A stretch of 49,596 nt of DNA, from assembly GCA_902799245.1 (NCBI GenBank), contig CADBZY010000006.1, positions 113,177 through 162,772 of the forward strand, written 5' to 3'. This stretch comes from an uncultured Ruminococcus sp. Its GTDB lineage: Bacteria; Bacillota; Clostridia; Oscillospirales; Acutalibacteraceae. This document shows, in pieces, positions 41,160 through 48,836 of this stretch (position 1 is the first letter of the stretch; the number at the start of each line of letters is the position of its first letter). The position numbers and the translations under genes are program-made. The notes under the pieces are model-generated. The model saw only the letters and a list, made by a program, of their open reading frames with translations. It was not told the origin of the DNA and made no database searches.

Positions 41160-41652
41160 TGATCTGCCTGTAATTCAAAATATTTCTTTCAGCAATTTCC
41201 TTCATACAGTCATCCAGCCCCTTCTGCGGGTGTTCTATGGTGATAAATCTTCCATTGTGTCTCTTTATTTGAAAAATACCCATTTTATCAGATTGAATAA
41301 CTTCTTCGTCAGACAATTTTTCAGTGGAAACAAAGGCAAATTGCCGCACCTGATTGCCCGACAAATAGGCGCATACGCCAATATCGGATATTTTTGATAT
41401 TTCCATTTGGTTGAAAGTAAAACAGAGCCATTTTTCGGTGATAAAGGTATCATCAATGGTAACCGTTCTGTGGGCAATCGGCGAGCAAGTGAACAGCAGC
41501 AGTTCCAAAATCAAAAAAACAGCCAAAATTGTGCTGAAATCTTCCCAATTCTGAACCGGACAAATGAAAATTAGTGCAAGCCATAAAGCAAAAATCAGCA
41601 AATGCAATAAAAACAAGCCATAATAGGCTATTGTCGATACCTTGAATTTCAT
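41152..41652 (-). CDS. Two-helix membrane protein with PH-like cytoplasmic domain
   Basis: 166 residues. Two adjacent membrane helices (about 8-32 and 40-58), then a domain of alternating strands (HRTVTIDDTFITEKWLCFTF, ISKISDIGVCAYL) like bacterial PH domains. Function unknown. ATG with AAAAGGG. Overlaps the downstream hypothetical gene by eight bases. Confidence 0.7.
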   Translation of the reverse strand: MKFKVSTIAYYGLFLLHLLIFALWLALIFICPVQNWEDFSTILAVFLILELLLFTCSPIAHRTVTIDDTFITEKWLCFTFNQMEISKISDIGVCAYLSGNQVRQFAFVSTEKLSDEEVIQSDKMGIFQIKRHNGRFITIEHPQKGLDDCMKEIAERNILNYRQISV

Positions 41653-41726
41653 ATTGATCCCTTTTCTTTACTTCCTATGAATCAATCTGCAACTAGCAAA
41701 TCATAAAAAATGCACACCGTCAGATT

Positions 41727-41747
41727 GCTACCTTCTACCTGCTATCT
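41727..41747 (-). repeat. 7-bp repeat array forming the argJ 3' end
   Basis: Three minus-strand units AGATAGC, AGGTAGA, AGGTAGC. They code for the last residues (..IAGRR) and the TAG stop of ArgJ, which lies inside the last unit. Confidence 0.85.
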
Positions 41748-43002
41748 GAGCAAGCTGCTCGGCGCGGTAATCGCCGCTGATTCTCACATAATCGTATGTC
41801 AGATCGCAGCCATAGGCTTCCGCCTTGCCGTCGCCGCTGCCGCAGCTTATGTCAATGATGATCTCGTCGGCGAGAAGAATCTCCTTCGCCCTTGCCTCGT
41901 CAAAATCAATTCCCGCGCCGTTCTGACAGACAATAATTCTGCCGCGCTCCGACACAAACGCCACTTCCACCTGCGAAATATCGCACTTCGCGCCGGAATA
42001 GCCTATCGCGCAGAGCACTCTGCCCCAGTTCGCGTCCGAACCGAAGATCGCCGCCTTCACAAGGCTCGAGCATATCACGGATTTTGCGATAATCCGGGCG
42101 TTTTCCTTATCCGCCGCGCCGTGAACGGTGCAGGTCAGCAATCGGGTAGAACCTTCGCCGTCACGGGCCAGCTCCCGACAGATGGTAATGCAGATCGCTT
42201 TCAGCGCGTGGGTAAAGCAGTCGAAGGCGTACCCCTCGCTGTCGATAATCGGATTTCCCGCCAGACCGGAAGCCATAACCGCCGCTGTATCGTTGGTGGA
42301 GGTGTCTCCGTCCACCGACACCATATTGAATGTCTGCGGCACCACCTTGGCAAGCGATTTGCGCAGCATTTCGGGGGTAATGGCCGTATCGGTGGTGATA
42401 AAGCAGAGAATGGTCGCCATGTTCGGGTGAACCATACCGGAGCCTTTCGCCATCGCGCCGAAGCGGACGGTCGTGCCGCACAGATCGTATTCAAAGGATA
42501 TTTCCTTGCGGTAGCGGTCGGTGGTGAGAATGGCGTCGGCCGCCTCCCTTCCTCCCTCGCGGCTGAGTCTGGCAGCAAGCTCTCCCGCCGAATTGCGGAT
42601 AGGGTCGAGATTCAACGGCTGACCGATCACGCCGGTGGAGGCGACGATCATATCATCAGATGCAATTCCCATGGCTTCTGCGGCAATCCTGCACATTTCC
42701 CGCGCCTTTTCCTCGCCGTCGGCGTTGCAGGTGTTGGCGTTGCCGCTGTTGCAGATAATGCCCTGCGCGTATCCGTCTGCAATATTTTCGCGCGTGACGG
42801 CGATGGAAGCTCCCTTGACAAGATTCTGCGTATACGCGCCGGCGGCAGCACAGCGAACATCGCAGCGAACCATAGCGAGGTCGCGTTTGCTCTTGTTGCG
42901 CCGCATACCGCTGTGAATTCCGGCAGCCTTAAAGCCAAGCGGAGCGGTTATCCCACCTGGAATAATCCGTGATTTGGAGAGCCTCAGCAGAAATTTCGAC
43001 AT
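41728..43002 (-). CDS. argJ: Glutamate N-acetyltransferase / amino-acid acetyltransferase
   Basis: 424 residues. ArgJ moves the acetyl group from N-acetylornithine to glutamate and may also make N-acetylglutamate from acetyl-CoA. Precursor self-cleavage occurs before the Thr of HPNMATIL (Thr197), giving alpha and beta chains; KGSGM just before it forms the oxyanion region. N-terminal PGGITAPLGFKAAGIH and C-terminal DLTYDYVRISGDYR are canonical. The family normally ends about there, but this one continues EQLAQIAGRR, the last residues being encoded by a 7-bp repeat. Start ATG with AGGGTGAT. Confidence 0.95.
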   Translation of the reverse strand: MSKFLLRLSKSRIIPGGITAPLGFKAAGIHSGMRRNKSKRDLAMVRCDVRCAAAGAYTQNLVKGASIAVTRENIADGYAQGIICNSGNANTCNADGEEKAREMCRIAAEAMGIASDDMIVASTGVIGQPLNLDPIRNSAGELAARLSREGGREAADAILTTDRYRKEISFEYDLCGTTVRFGAMAKGSGMVHPNMATILCFITTDTAITPEMLRKSLAKVVPQTFNMVSVDGDTSTNDTAAVMASGLAGNPIIDSEGYAFDCFTHALKAICITICRELARDGEGSTRLLTCTVHGAADKENARIIAKSVICSSLVKAAIFGSDANWGRVLCAIGYSGAKCDISQVEVAFVSERGRIIVCQNGAGIDFDEARAKEILLADEIIIDISCGSGDGKAEAYGCDLTYDYVRISGDYRAEQLAQIAGRR

Positions 43003-43025
43003 TCAAAATCACCCTAAAAGCGAAT

Positions 43026-43355
43026 TCAGTCCAGATTAACCGACTTGTAAAGCTCAATTTTTTCATGACAGTCGGGACATTCGTCGGTTATAGAATCAGG
43101 AATACCAAAAAGCGATACTTTAACAATCTTATTTGATCCGCATTTCGGACAGAAAAGGTATGCCTTTTTATTGTGTGCTAATATGCTGCAAATGACGGCA
43201 AACATGAGAGTAATAGACATTATTGCAAACAAGGACATAATACGACCCGGTACAATAAAGCAAAGCTGAAAAAGAAAAAATGACAAGGCATAAAGCGCCA
43301 AAGCCGCGAGCATCAATCTCTTGCGCGAATGAAAGTATTCTTTTCTTGATTTCAT
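43026..43355 (-). CDS. Two-helix membrane protein with C-terminal zinc ribbon
   Basis: 109 residues. Two membrane helices (about 14-35 and 39-60) and a C-terminal zinc ribbon from CPKCGSN and CPDCHE. Family unknown. ATG with GAGGATTGA. It lies six bases beyond the small OadB-motif gene and 23 bases before argJ, so the block GNAT / OadB-motif / zinc-ribbon / argJ reads like one transcript. Confidence 0.78.
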   Translation of the reverse strand: MKSRKEYFHSRKRLMLAALALYALSFFLFQLCFIVPGRIMSLFAIMSITLMFAVICSILAHNKKAYLFCPKCGSNKIVKVSLFGIPDSITDECPDCHEKIELYKSVNLD

Positions 43356-43361
43356 ATAGAA

Positions 43362-43637
43362 TCAATCCTCTACATATTTTTTGATGAGTGCAAGCAACAG
43401 GGTTGAAATGGCCGCAATAATGGCAGACCATGTGGCCACAAACTTGAGTAAAGTCTTTACCGGGTTGTCATCACTGGAAATGAATATCGCTGTCGGACCG
43501 TCTGCGCCGCCAATGATTCCCAGCCGTTTCTGCTCTTTACCGGTTAAATTCCTGACCCCTGTTGCCAAACCTATTAAACTGAAAAAACATAATATCAGAG
43601 AGGCGACTTTTTTATAAAATTTTCTGAATATGTCCAT
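43362..43637 (-). CDS. Miniature membrane protein with decarboxylase-beta motif
   Basis: 91 residues. Start ATG shares its A with the preceding stop (TAATG), so it is coupled to the GNAT gene. A helix (about 11-28), then GIIGGADGPTAIFISS (40-55), the conserved segment of the beta subunit of sodium-pumping oxaloacetate/glutaconyl-CoA decarboxylases, then a second helix (about 65-85). The full subunit has roughly 370 or more residues, so this is either a remnant or a small protein that keeps only the Asp-containing ion-path motif. Two clean helices and a good coupled start argue against random decay. Confidence 0.7.
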   Translation of the reverse strand: MDIFRKFYKKVASLILCFFSLIGLATGVRNLTGKEQKRLGIIGGADGPTAIFISSDDNPVKTLLKFVATWSAIIAAISTLLLALIKKYVED

Positions 43638-44104
43638 TATAGTATCTTCTCCATGCCTATCTTCTGCGGAACAAGTCCGCATTTTTCGTAGAATTGAATC
43701 GCGTCGGGATTGCAGCACCAGACATTCAATGTGACGTTGTAGCAGCCGGACTCTCCGGCAAATTGCAGGACAAATTCATACAGCTGCCGTCCGATATGCT
43801 GACCGCGACAATTTTCATCCACACAGAGATCGTCTATGTAGAGCGTTTTGATGTCGGTCACGCAGGTGTCGTTCAGGTGCTGCTTGAACATGCAGAAGGC
43901 ATATCCCTTCACGCCTTCCTCCGTTTCGGCGACGAAGATCGGACGGCTGTCATCCGCAATCAGTTCCGTAAGCTGTTCCGAAGTGTATTTTGTTCCGTCC
44001 GGCTTAAAAAGATCGGGTCTGCCCTGATGATGCACATTGCATACCTGCCGCAGCAATTCGCTGAGCGCCGGAATGTCATTTTGTACCGCCCTGCGTATAG
44101 TCAT
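43637..44104 (-). CDS. GNAT family N-acetyltransferase
   Basis: 155 residues from the ATG at 44104 (AGAGG eight bases upstream), giving the usual MTIRRAVQNDIPALSELL start. An ATG at 44122 that overlaps the argH stop (ATGA) is also possible. Acetyl-CoA loop: LCVDENCRGQHIGRQLYEF (about 100-118), preceded by DIKTLYIDDL and followed by VTLNVWCCNPDAIQFYEKCGL. Substrate unknown; its place between argH and argJ might hint at an amino-acid substrate, which is only contextual. Confidence 0.9.
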   Translation of the reverse strand: MTIRRAVQNDIPALSELLRQVCNVHHQGRPDLFKPDGTKYTSEQLTELIADDSRPIFVAETEEGVKGYAFCMFKQHLNDTCVTDIKTLYIDDLCVDENCRGQHIGRQLYEFVLQFAGESGCYNVTLNVWCCNPDAIQFYEKCGLVPQKIGMEKIL

Positions 44105-44118
44105 AGCATTTGCCTCTT

Positions 44119-45492
44119 TCATTCTTCCATCATGGAACGGATGCGGGCGACATTGGCAAGGGTGTTCTCCTTGGCAGGGCCGCCTGCGCTCTTGCGCTGG
44201 CTGACGCAGACGTCAAGATTAATTGCCTCATATACACCCTCGTCGAAGGTGTCGCAGATTGCCTTGTATTCGTCGAGCGGCAATGTTTCAAGGGTTTCTC
44301 CCTTCTCGATGCACTTGGCCACAAGGGTGCCTGTCGCCTTGTACGCGTCGCGGAAGGGAAGTCCCTTCTTGACCAGATAGTCCGCGCAGTCGGTGGCGTT
44401 GATAAAGCCTTTCGCGGCGGCGGCTCTCATGTTGTCTTTGAGTACCGTCATGGTATCGAGCATGGGAATAAAGGTGGTAATGCACATCTTCACAGTGTCA
44501 AACGAATCGAAAATGGCCTCCTTATCCTCCTGCATGTCCTTGTTGTAGGCAAGCGGAATTCCCTTCATCACTGTGAGCAGCGTCATAAGGTCGCCGAATA
44601 CTCTTCCCGATTTGCCGCGCACAAGCTCGGCGATGTCGGGATTTTTCTTTTGCGGCATGATGGAAGATCCTGTAGAAAAAGCGTCGTCAAGCTCTATGAA
44701 TTTGAATTCCCATGAGCACCAGAGGATGATCTCCTCCGCGAAGCGTGAGAGATGCACCATCACGATGGCCAGCGCGGAGGCCAGTTCCAGACAGAAATCA
44801 CGGTCGGAAACGCCGTCTAAGCTGTTTCTGGAAAAATCGTCCATTCCAAGCGCGGCCGTTGTCAGACTGCGGTTGATGGCATAGGTCGTTCCGGCAAGGG
44901 CGCAGCTGCCGAGGGGGTTGACATTCATGCGCTTCTTTGCGTCCTGAATGCGCTGCATATCGCGCAGGAGCATTTCGGCGTAGGCGAGCAGATGATGACC
45001 GAAGGTGATCGGCTGGGCGCGCTGGAGATGCGTGTAGCCCGGCATGACGGTTTCGGCGTTCTCCTCCGCCTTGTTGCAGAGCACGTTCAGCAATTCTTTG
45101 AGGTCGGCGAGTATCTCGTCAGCCTGCTTGCGAAGATGCAGGCGAATGTCGAGCGCCACCTGATCGTTGCGGCTGCGGGAAGTGTGCAGGCGCTTGCCGG
45201 TGCTGCCGAGACGGGAGGTAAGTTCGCCTTCCACGAAGGTGTGAATGTCCTCGGCTTCCATATCGATTTGAAGAACACCGCTTTCGATGTCCGCGAGAAT
45301 GCCCTTCAAGCCATCGATGATCTTGTCCGCCTCGGAACGGTCGATGATGCCGCAGGTGCCGAGCATATCGGCATGCGCCATGCTGCCCTCGATGTCCTCG
45401 CGGAACATGCGGCTGTCGAAGGAAATGGATGAATTGAAGTCGTTTGTCTTTTTGTCGATCGCCTTAGAAAAGCGTCCCTGCCAAAGCTGCAT
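44119..45492 (-). CDS. argH: Argininosuccinate lyase
   Basis: 457 residues, full length. Splits argininosuccinate into arginine and fumarate, the last step of the pathway. Fumarase/aspartase-superfamily signature GSSIMPQKKNPD (about residues 275-290); HTSRSRNDQVALD and the catalytic His in YTHLQRAQP are present. ATG with AGGAG. It follows a 324-base gap filled by a multi-hairpin repeat, so its promoter must lie in or beyond that repeat. Confidence 0.97.
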   Translation of the reverse strand: MQLWQGRFSKAIDKKTNDFNSSISFDSRMFREDIEGSMAHADMLGTCGIIDRSEADKIIDGLKGILADIESGVLQIDMEAEDIHTFVEGELTSRLGSTGKRLHTSRSRNDQVALDIRLHLRKQADEILADLKELLNVLCNKAEENAETVMPGYTHLQRAQPITFGHHLLAYAEMLLRDMQRIQDAKKRMNVNPLGSCALAGTTYAINRSLTTAALGMDDFSRNSLDGVSDRDFCLELASALAIVMVHLSRFAEEIILWCSWEFKFIELDDAFSTGSSIMPQKKNPDIAELVRGKSGRVFGDLMTLLTVMKGIPLAYNKDMQEDKEAIFDSFDTVKMCITTFIPMLDTMTVLKDNMRAAAAKGFINATDCADYLVKKGLPFRDAYKATGTLVAKCIEKGETLETLPLDEYKAICDTFDEGVYEAINLDVCVSQRKSAGGPAKENTLANVARIRSMMEE

Positions 45493-45598
45493 TTTATGTG
45501 AAGTCTCCTTTTTTACTTATTTATTAGGCAATTGTAGAATTTCAAAAACAGCGCAAATCAGGGATTTTTGGAGGTTTATAGAAGAGACTTTTTCTCCA

Positions 45599-45815
45599 CT
45601 CGGGTGCAAGGCAAAATTTGAATTTGTACCGTATCGGTTGCGCCCGAGTCCGTTTTAAATCGAAGTGCGTTGCAGCGATGGGCGCTGCCCCTGCTTTTTG
45701 CCTCCGGCAAAAACCTACCCCGCAAGGGCTCTGCCCTTGACCCGCCAGGAGGAACAAGTTCCCCCTGGACTCCCACGCTCGCATTCGCTCGCTTGTTAGC
45801 GCTGCGCTATGCTTT
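45599..45815 (-). repeat. Multi-hairpin intergenic repeat element
   Basis: The 324-base gap between argH and the SPFH gene holds no gene but at least four stem-loops: 45599-45609 with 45638-45648 (one G-U), 45695-45702 with 45706-45713 (tttttgcc/ggcaaaaa), 45723-45729 with 45733-45739 (caagggc/gcccttg), and 45745-45757 with 45758-45768 (ccagg and ggaac arms). It ends in the 17-mer cgctcgcattcgctcgc (45776-45792) that recurs inverted at 32073-32089. GC-rich runs of this CTGCCCTTGACCCGCCAG kind recur in gut Clostridia genomes, from memory. Confidence 0.7.
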
Positions 45816-45816
45816 T

Positions 45817-46647
45817 TTATTTTTTCTTATTTGAAAATTCCGAGAAATCAATGATCGTGCTGCCGTCTGTCACCATCGGCAGCTCGCCGTTCCACTTCTT
45901 CATCATCTCATAGCGAATGAGATTTTCATTCAGCGACTTGCTCAGAATGTTATTCGCCTTTGCCTGTGCCTCCGACTGAATGCGAAGTGTCTCGGCTTCC
46001 GCCTCCGCCTTGACGATGGCTTCTTCCTTCTCGGTCTTTGCCTTGAGAAGTCGCTGCTCGGCAACCTGCTTTTCCTCGATAGCGGCAATATAAGCCTCGG
46101 AGAATTCAAAGTTGATAATGTTAACGTCCTCGACATAAATGCCGTTCTTGTTGAGCTTGTTGTTCAGCTCCTCGATCAGGCCCTGCGAAATGAGCGAACG
46201 GTTGGCAACGCTCTCTTCCGCGGTGTATTTGGCGGTGATCGCCTTCAAAACCTCGTTGACAGCAGGGCTGACCAGAATGGTCTCGTAATCGCTGCCGACG
46301 TTCTTGTAAATGGCATAGGACTTGTCCTTGGATACGCGGTAATTGATAGCGAGCTTGGTTTCTACCGTCTGCAAGTCCTTGGAAAACGCTTCGGTCTCGA
46401 CCTCCAGCTTGACAATGCGGTTATCCATCTTGATGATGGTCTGAATGAAGGGTATTTTCATGTGAATACCCTCCTGGAGCACGTTTTCGCTGACGTTTCC
46501 GAGCGTATTGATAACGCCCGTGTGTCCCGCGTCCACAATAGTGATGCTGTTGAGCAATACGATGATCACAACAAGCACTGTGACAACAATTGCGATTACC
46601 TTTTTTGGAATGTCAAAAGTCTTTTTTTCGTTGATAATAACTGGCAT
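45817..46647 (-). CDS. SPFH/prohibitin domain membrane protein
   Basis: 276 residues. A short basic N-terminus, one membrane helix (about 17-36), then the SPFH/band-7 domain (VDAGHTGVINTLGNV to LNKLNKNGIYVEDVNIINFEFSEAYIAAIEEKQVAEQRLLKA), followed by an Ala/Glu-rich coiled coil typical of prohibitins. Such proteins form large membrane rings and often scaffold proteases; no partner gene such as NfeD or FtsH is adjacent. ATG with AAAGGACG. Confidence 0.93.
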   Translation of the reverse strand: MPVIINEKKTFDIPKKVIAIVVTVLVVIIVLLNSITIVDAGHTGVINTLGNVSENVLQEGIHMKIPFIQTIIKMDNRIVKLEVETEAFSKDLQTVETKLAINYRVSKDKSYAIYKNVGSDYETILVSPAVNEVLKAITAKYTAEESVANRSLISQGLIEELNNKLNKNGIYVEDVNIINFEFSEAYIAAIEEKQVAEQRLLKAKTEKEEAIVKAEAEAETLRIQSEAQAKANNILSKSLNENLIRYEMMKKWNGELPMVTDGSTIIDFSEFSNKKK

Positions 46648-46683
46648 AATGATAAACGTCCTTTCAAAATATAAGATAAAAAA

Positions 46684-47119
46684 AGGTAGAAGGTAGGAGG
46701 TAGGAGGTAGGAGGTGTAAGTTATGTTGTTTTGATGGTTTTGGTTGAAGCAGATAACATCCTAATCAGTTCATCACAATCCGTAATGATACTTTCATAGG
46801 ATTTTTTATCTAAATAATCAGCTTCATATAACAAGTCAAGCCAATACCTTGTTTCTGAACATTCTTTGAGTGCAATATATTGTGTTGACAGAAAATCTTT
46901 TCTACTGATTGCATACTCTGCCTCGGCAAGATTGGCGCCTATACTTGTTCCGCTTCGTAAGATTTGCTTAGAAAGAATATATTCTTTTTTCTCATCGCAC
47001 AAATACCGATATAAATTTACAATTCTCAATGCAAACCGCTTACTTTTGCATTTCATTGAACTCTCCATTTAACCCCCCTGCCTTTTCAGATTGACCCTTC
47101 TCCCTCCTACCTTCTACCT
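46684..47119 (-). mobile_element. Candidate element: four-helix-bundle gene between inverted heptamer repeats
   Basis: Left: five 7-bp units (46684-46718; AGGTAGA, three AGGTAGG, AGGTGTA). Right: three inverted units (47099-47119). The outer 17 bases AGGTAGAAGGTAGGAGG are an exact inverted pair (46684-46700 with 47103-47119). Only one gene, for a 23S-intervening-sequence-type protein, lies inside. No transposase and no clear target duplication are visible. The element separates argG from the SPFH gene. Confidence 0.6.
46721..47068 (-). CDS. Four-helix bundle protein (23S rRNA intervening-sequence type)
   Basis: 115 residues, all-helical. KRFALRIVNLYRYL, the LSKQILRSGTSIGANLAEAEYA core and YIALKECSETRYWLDLLYEADY are hallmarks of the S23/four-helix-bundle family first seen inside intervening sequences of 23S rRNA genes, and related to Avd of diversity-generating retroelements. 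Molecular function is unclear; basic surfaces suggest nucleic-acid binding. ATG with AGGGGGG. It is on the same strand as its neighbours but is enclosed by inverted heptamer repeats. Confidence 0.92.
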   Translation of the reverse strand: MESSMKCKSKRFALRIVNLYRYLCDEKKEYILSKQILRSGTSIGANLAEAEYAISRKDFLSTQYIALKECSETRYWLDLLYEADYLDKKSYESIITDCDELIRMLSASTKTIKTT

Positions 47120-47121
47120 AA

Positions 47122-47169
47122 ATTAAAGCGCGCAGGACGGAAAAAACCCTGTTTTCCCTGCCCTGCGCG
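47122..47169 (-). terminator. Terminator of argG
   Basis: 8-bp GC stem (47129-47136 with 47162-47169, cgcgcagg/cctgcgcg) with an inner ttttcc/ggaaaa pairing. The minus strand continues TTTAATTT. It lies 31 bases past the argG stop. The right end of the heptamer element abuts the T tract. Confidence 0.82.
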
Positions 47170-47199
47170 ATGAAACACCGAATTATAAATCGGTAAAAA

Positions 47200-48426
47200 T
47201 TATTGATCCTGTTTTGCGGCAGCCTGCTCCTTCATAGCCTGAACCTTAATGGGCAGTCCGAAAAGGTTGATGAAGCCTGCCGAATCGTTCTGGTCGTAAA
47301 CCTCGTCCTCGTCGAAGGTTGCGATGTCCTCGTCGTAGAGGGAATAGGGAGATTTTACGCCGGCATCGATGATGTTGCCCTTATAGAGCTTCAGGCGGAC
47401 GTCGCCTGTGACCTTCTCCTGGGTGCTGTCAACAAATGCCGAAAGAGCCTCGCGGAGAGGTGTGTACCACTGACCGAAGTATACCAGTTCGGCAAAGCGG
47501 ATGGCCACCTGCTGCTTGTAGTGATAGGTGTCGCGGTCGAGGCAGATTTCCTCCAGCTTGTTGTGTGCGTGATAGAGGATGGTTCCGCCGGGAGTCTCAT
47601 AAACGCCGCGGCTCTTCATGCCGACCAGACGGTTCTCCACCATGTCTGCAATGCCGATGCCGTTCTTGCCGCCCAGCTCGTTGAGCGCCGCAACCATGGC
47701 AGGGCCGTCCAGCTTCTCGCCGTTGAGGGCTACCGGAATGCCCTTCTCAAAGCTCAGGGTGATGTAGGTTGCCTCGTCGGGAGCCTTCTCAGGGGAAACG
47801 CCCATTTCGAGGATCTTGTCGTACATAGGCTCGTTCCACGGATTCTCGAGGTCAAGACCTTCGTGCGAAAGGTGCCAGAGGTTCTTGTCCTTGGAGTAAT
47901 TGGTTTCTCTGTTTATCTTAAGAGGAATGTTGTGCTGCTCGGCGTACTCGATCTCCTGCTCACGGCTCTTGAATTCCCATGTTCTCCAGGGAGCGATGAT
48001 CTTCATCTGGGGAGCAAATCTCTTGATGGCAAGCTCGAAACGCACCTGATCGTTGCCCTTGCCGGTGCAGCCGTGGCAGATGGCGTCAGCGCCCTCCGCA
48101 AGAGCAATCTCCACGATTCTCTTGGCGATGATGGGACGTGCAAAGCTGGTGCCGAGAAGATATTTGTTCTCGTAAACAGCGCCGGCTTTCAGCGTGGGAT
48201 ATACATAATCGTCTACAAATTCCTTCTTGAGGTCGGCAATATAGAGCTTGCTCGCGCCGGTAGCAATGGCCTTTTCCTCCAGACCGTCCAGCTCGGTGCC
48301 CTGTCCCACGTCGCCCGATACGGCGATGACTTCGCAGCCGTTGTAATTTTCCTTGAGCCAAGGAATGATGATGGATGTGTCAAGTCCGCCAGAATAAGCG
48401 AGTACTACCTTTTTGATCTCAGACAT
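47200..48426 (-). CDS. argG: Argininosuccinate synthase
   Basis: 408 residues. Joins citrulline and aspartate using ATP. ATP-PPi-type P-loop [12 protein letters not shown] (residues 9-20), the [13 protein letters not shown] motif (about 119-131) and the [10 protein letters not shown] region are intact. ATG with GGAGG. Two good promoters and a likely arginine-repressor box lie in the 410-base gap upstream, and a terminator follows, so argG is a separate transcript from argH. Confidence 0.97.
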   Translation of the reverse strand: MSEIKKVVLAYSGGLDTSIIIPWLKENYNGCEVIAVSGDVGQGTELDGLEEKAIATGASKLYIADLKKEFVDDYVYPTLKAGAVYENKYLLGTSFARPIIAKRIVEIALAEGADAICHGCTGKGNDQVRFELAIKRFAPQMKIIAPWRTWEFKSREQEIEYAEQHNIPLKINRETNYSKDKNLWHLSHEGLDLENPWNEPMYDKILEMGVSPEKAPDEATYITLSFEKGIPVALNGEKLDGPAMVAALNELGGKNGIGIADMVENRLVGMKSRGVYETPGGTILYHAHNKLEEICLDRDTYHYKQQVAIRFAELVYFGQWYTPLREALSAFVDSTQEKVTGDVRLKLYKGNIIDAGVKSPYSLYDEDIATFDEDEVYDQNDSAGFINLFGLPIKVQAMKEQAAAKQDQ

Positions 48427-48472
48427 GTGTTGTTCCTCCGTAATTCATTTTAATTTGCTTCAAATCATTTCA

Positions 48473-48501
48473 ATTATATCACAATGATTCGGCTTTTGCA
48501 A
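48473..48501 (-). promoter_or_regulatory. Proximal promoter of argG
   Basis: Minus strand: -35 TTGCAA (48496-48501), 17 bases, -10 TATAAT (48473-48478) with TG extension; about 45 bases upstream of the ATG. Confidence 0.75.
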
Positions 48502-48511
48502 TGACAAAATG

Positions 48512-48540
48512 ATTATACGGCTTTTCGATGTATAAATCAA
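48512..48540 (-). promoter_or_regulatory. Distal promoter of argG
   Basis: Minus strand: -35 TTGATT (48535-48540), 17 bases, -10 TATAAT (48512-48517). Its upstream edge is ten bases from the ARG box at 48550. Confidence 0.75.
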
Positions 48541-48549
48541 GTGCAAAAA

Positions 48550-48563
48550 TGTATATTTATTCA
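48550..48563 (-). promoter_or_regulatory. argR box: Candidate ArgR/AhrC box
   Basis: TGTATATTTATTCA matches the arginine-repressor box TGAAT-WWWW-ATTCA at all but one position. Lying just upstream of the distal argG promoter, it could mediate arginine repression. No argR gene is in the window. Confidence 0.55.
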
Positions 48564-48744
48564 AATTTGGAAATTTTCGTACAAATGCGTTATTTTCCGG
48601 TAGCGTTTCGGATAATTGTATGCATTTTTTCGTAAATCAGCCATTAGTTATACTTTTCAGCAGAATCACGAACGACAGAAAAACAGGATTGTCCATTGAA
48701 GCGAGCTGCTGCAATTGTATAAATATTCATAATATGCATAAAAA

Positions 48745-48759
48745 ATGAATATTATTCAT
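48745..48759. promoter_or_regulatory. 15-bp perfect palindrome, possible weak ARG box
   Basis: ATGAATATTATTCAT, a perfect dyad. It has the TGAAT/ATTCA half-sites but a three-base spacer instead of four. A related AT-rich dyad (48724-48740) lies beside it. It is about 320 bases from the argG ATG, so its role is uncertain. Confidence 0.35.
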
Positions 48760-48764
48760 AAAAC

Positions 48765-48802
48765 AAACACGGCAGCTCCGCGCCGTGAAGCGCAAAGCTG
48801 CC
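48765..48802 (-). terminator. Terminator of the HtrA-type protease gene
   Basis: 7-bp outer stem (48771-48777 with 48796-48802, ggcagct/agctgcc) and an inner gcgc pairing; the minus strand continues GTGTTTGTTTT. It lies 35 bases past the stop. Confidence 0.8.
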
Positions 48803-48836
48803 GCAGAATGGATTGTCAGTTGTCCCTGCAAAGTGA

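Noticed and set aside
47203-48453. A 416-codon frame opposite argG, and a similar one opposite argJ (41710-42972).
   Set aside because: Shadows of intact, well-recognised enzymes on the other strand.
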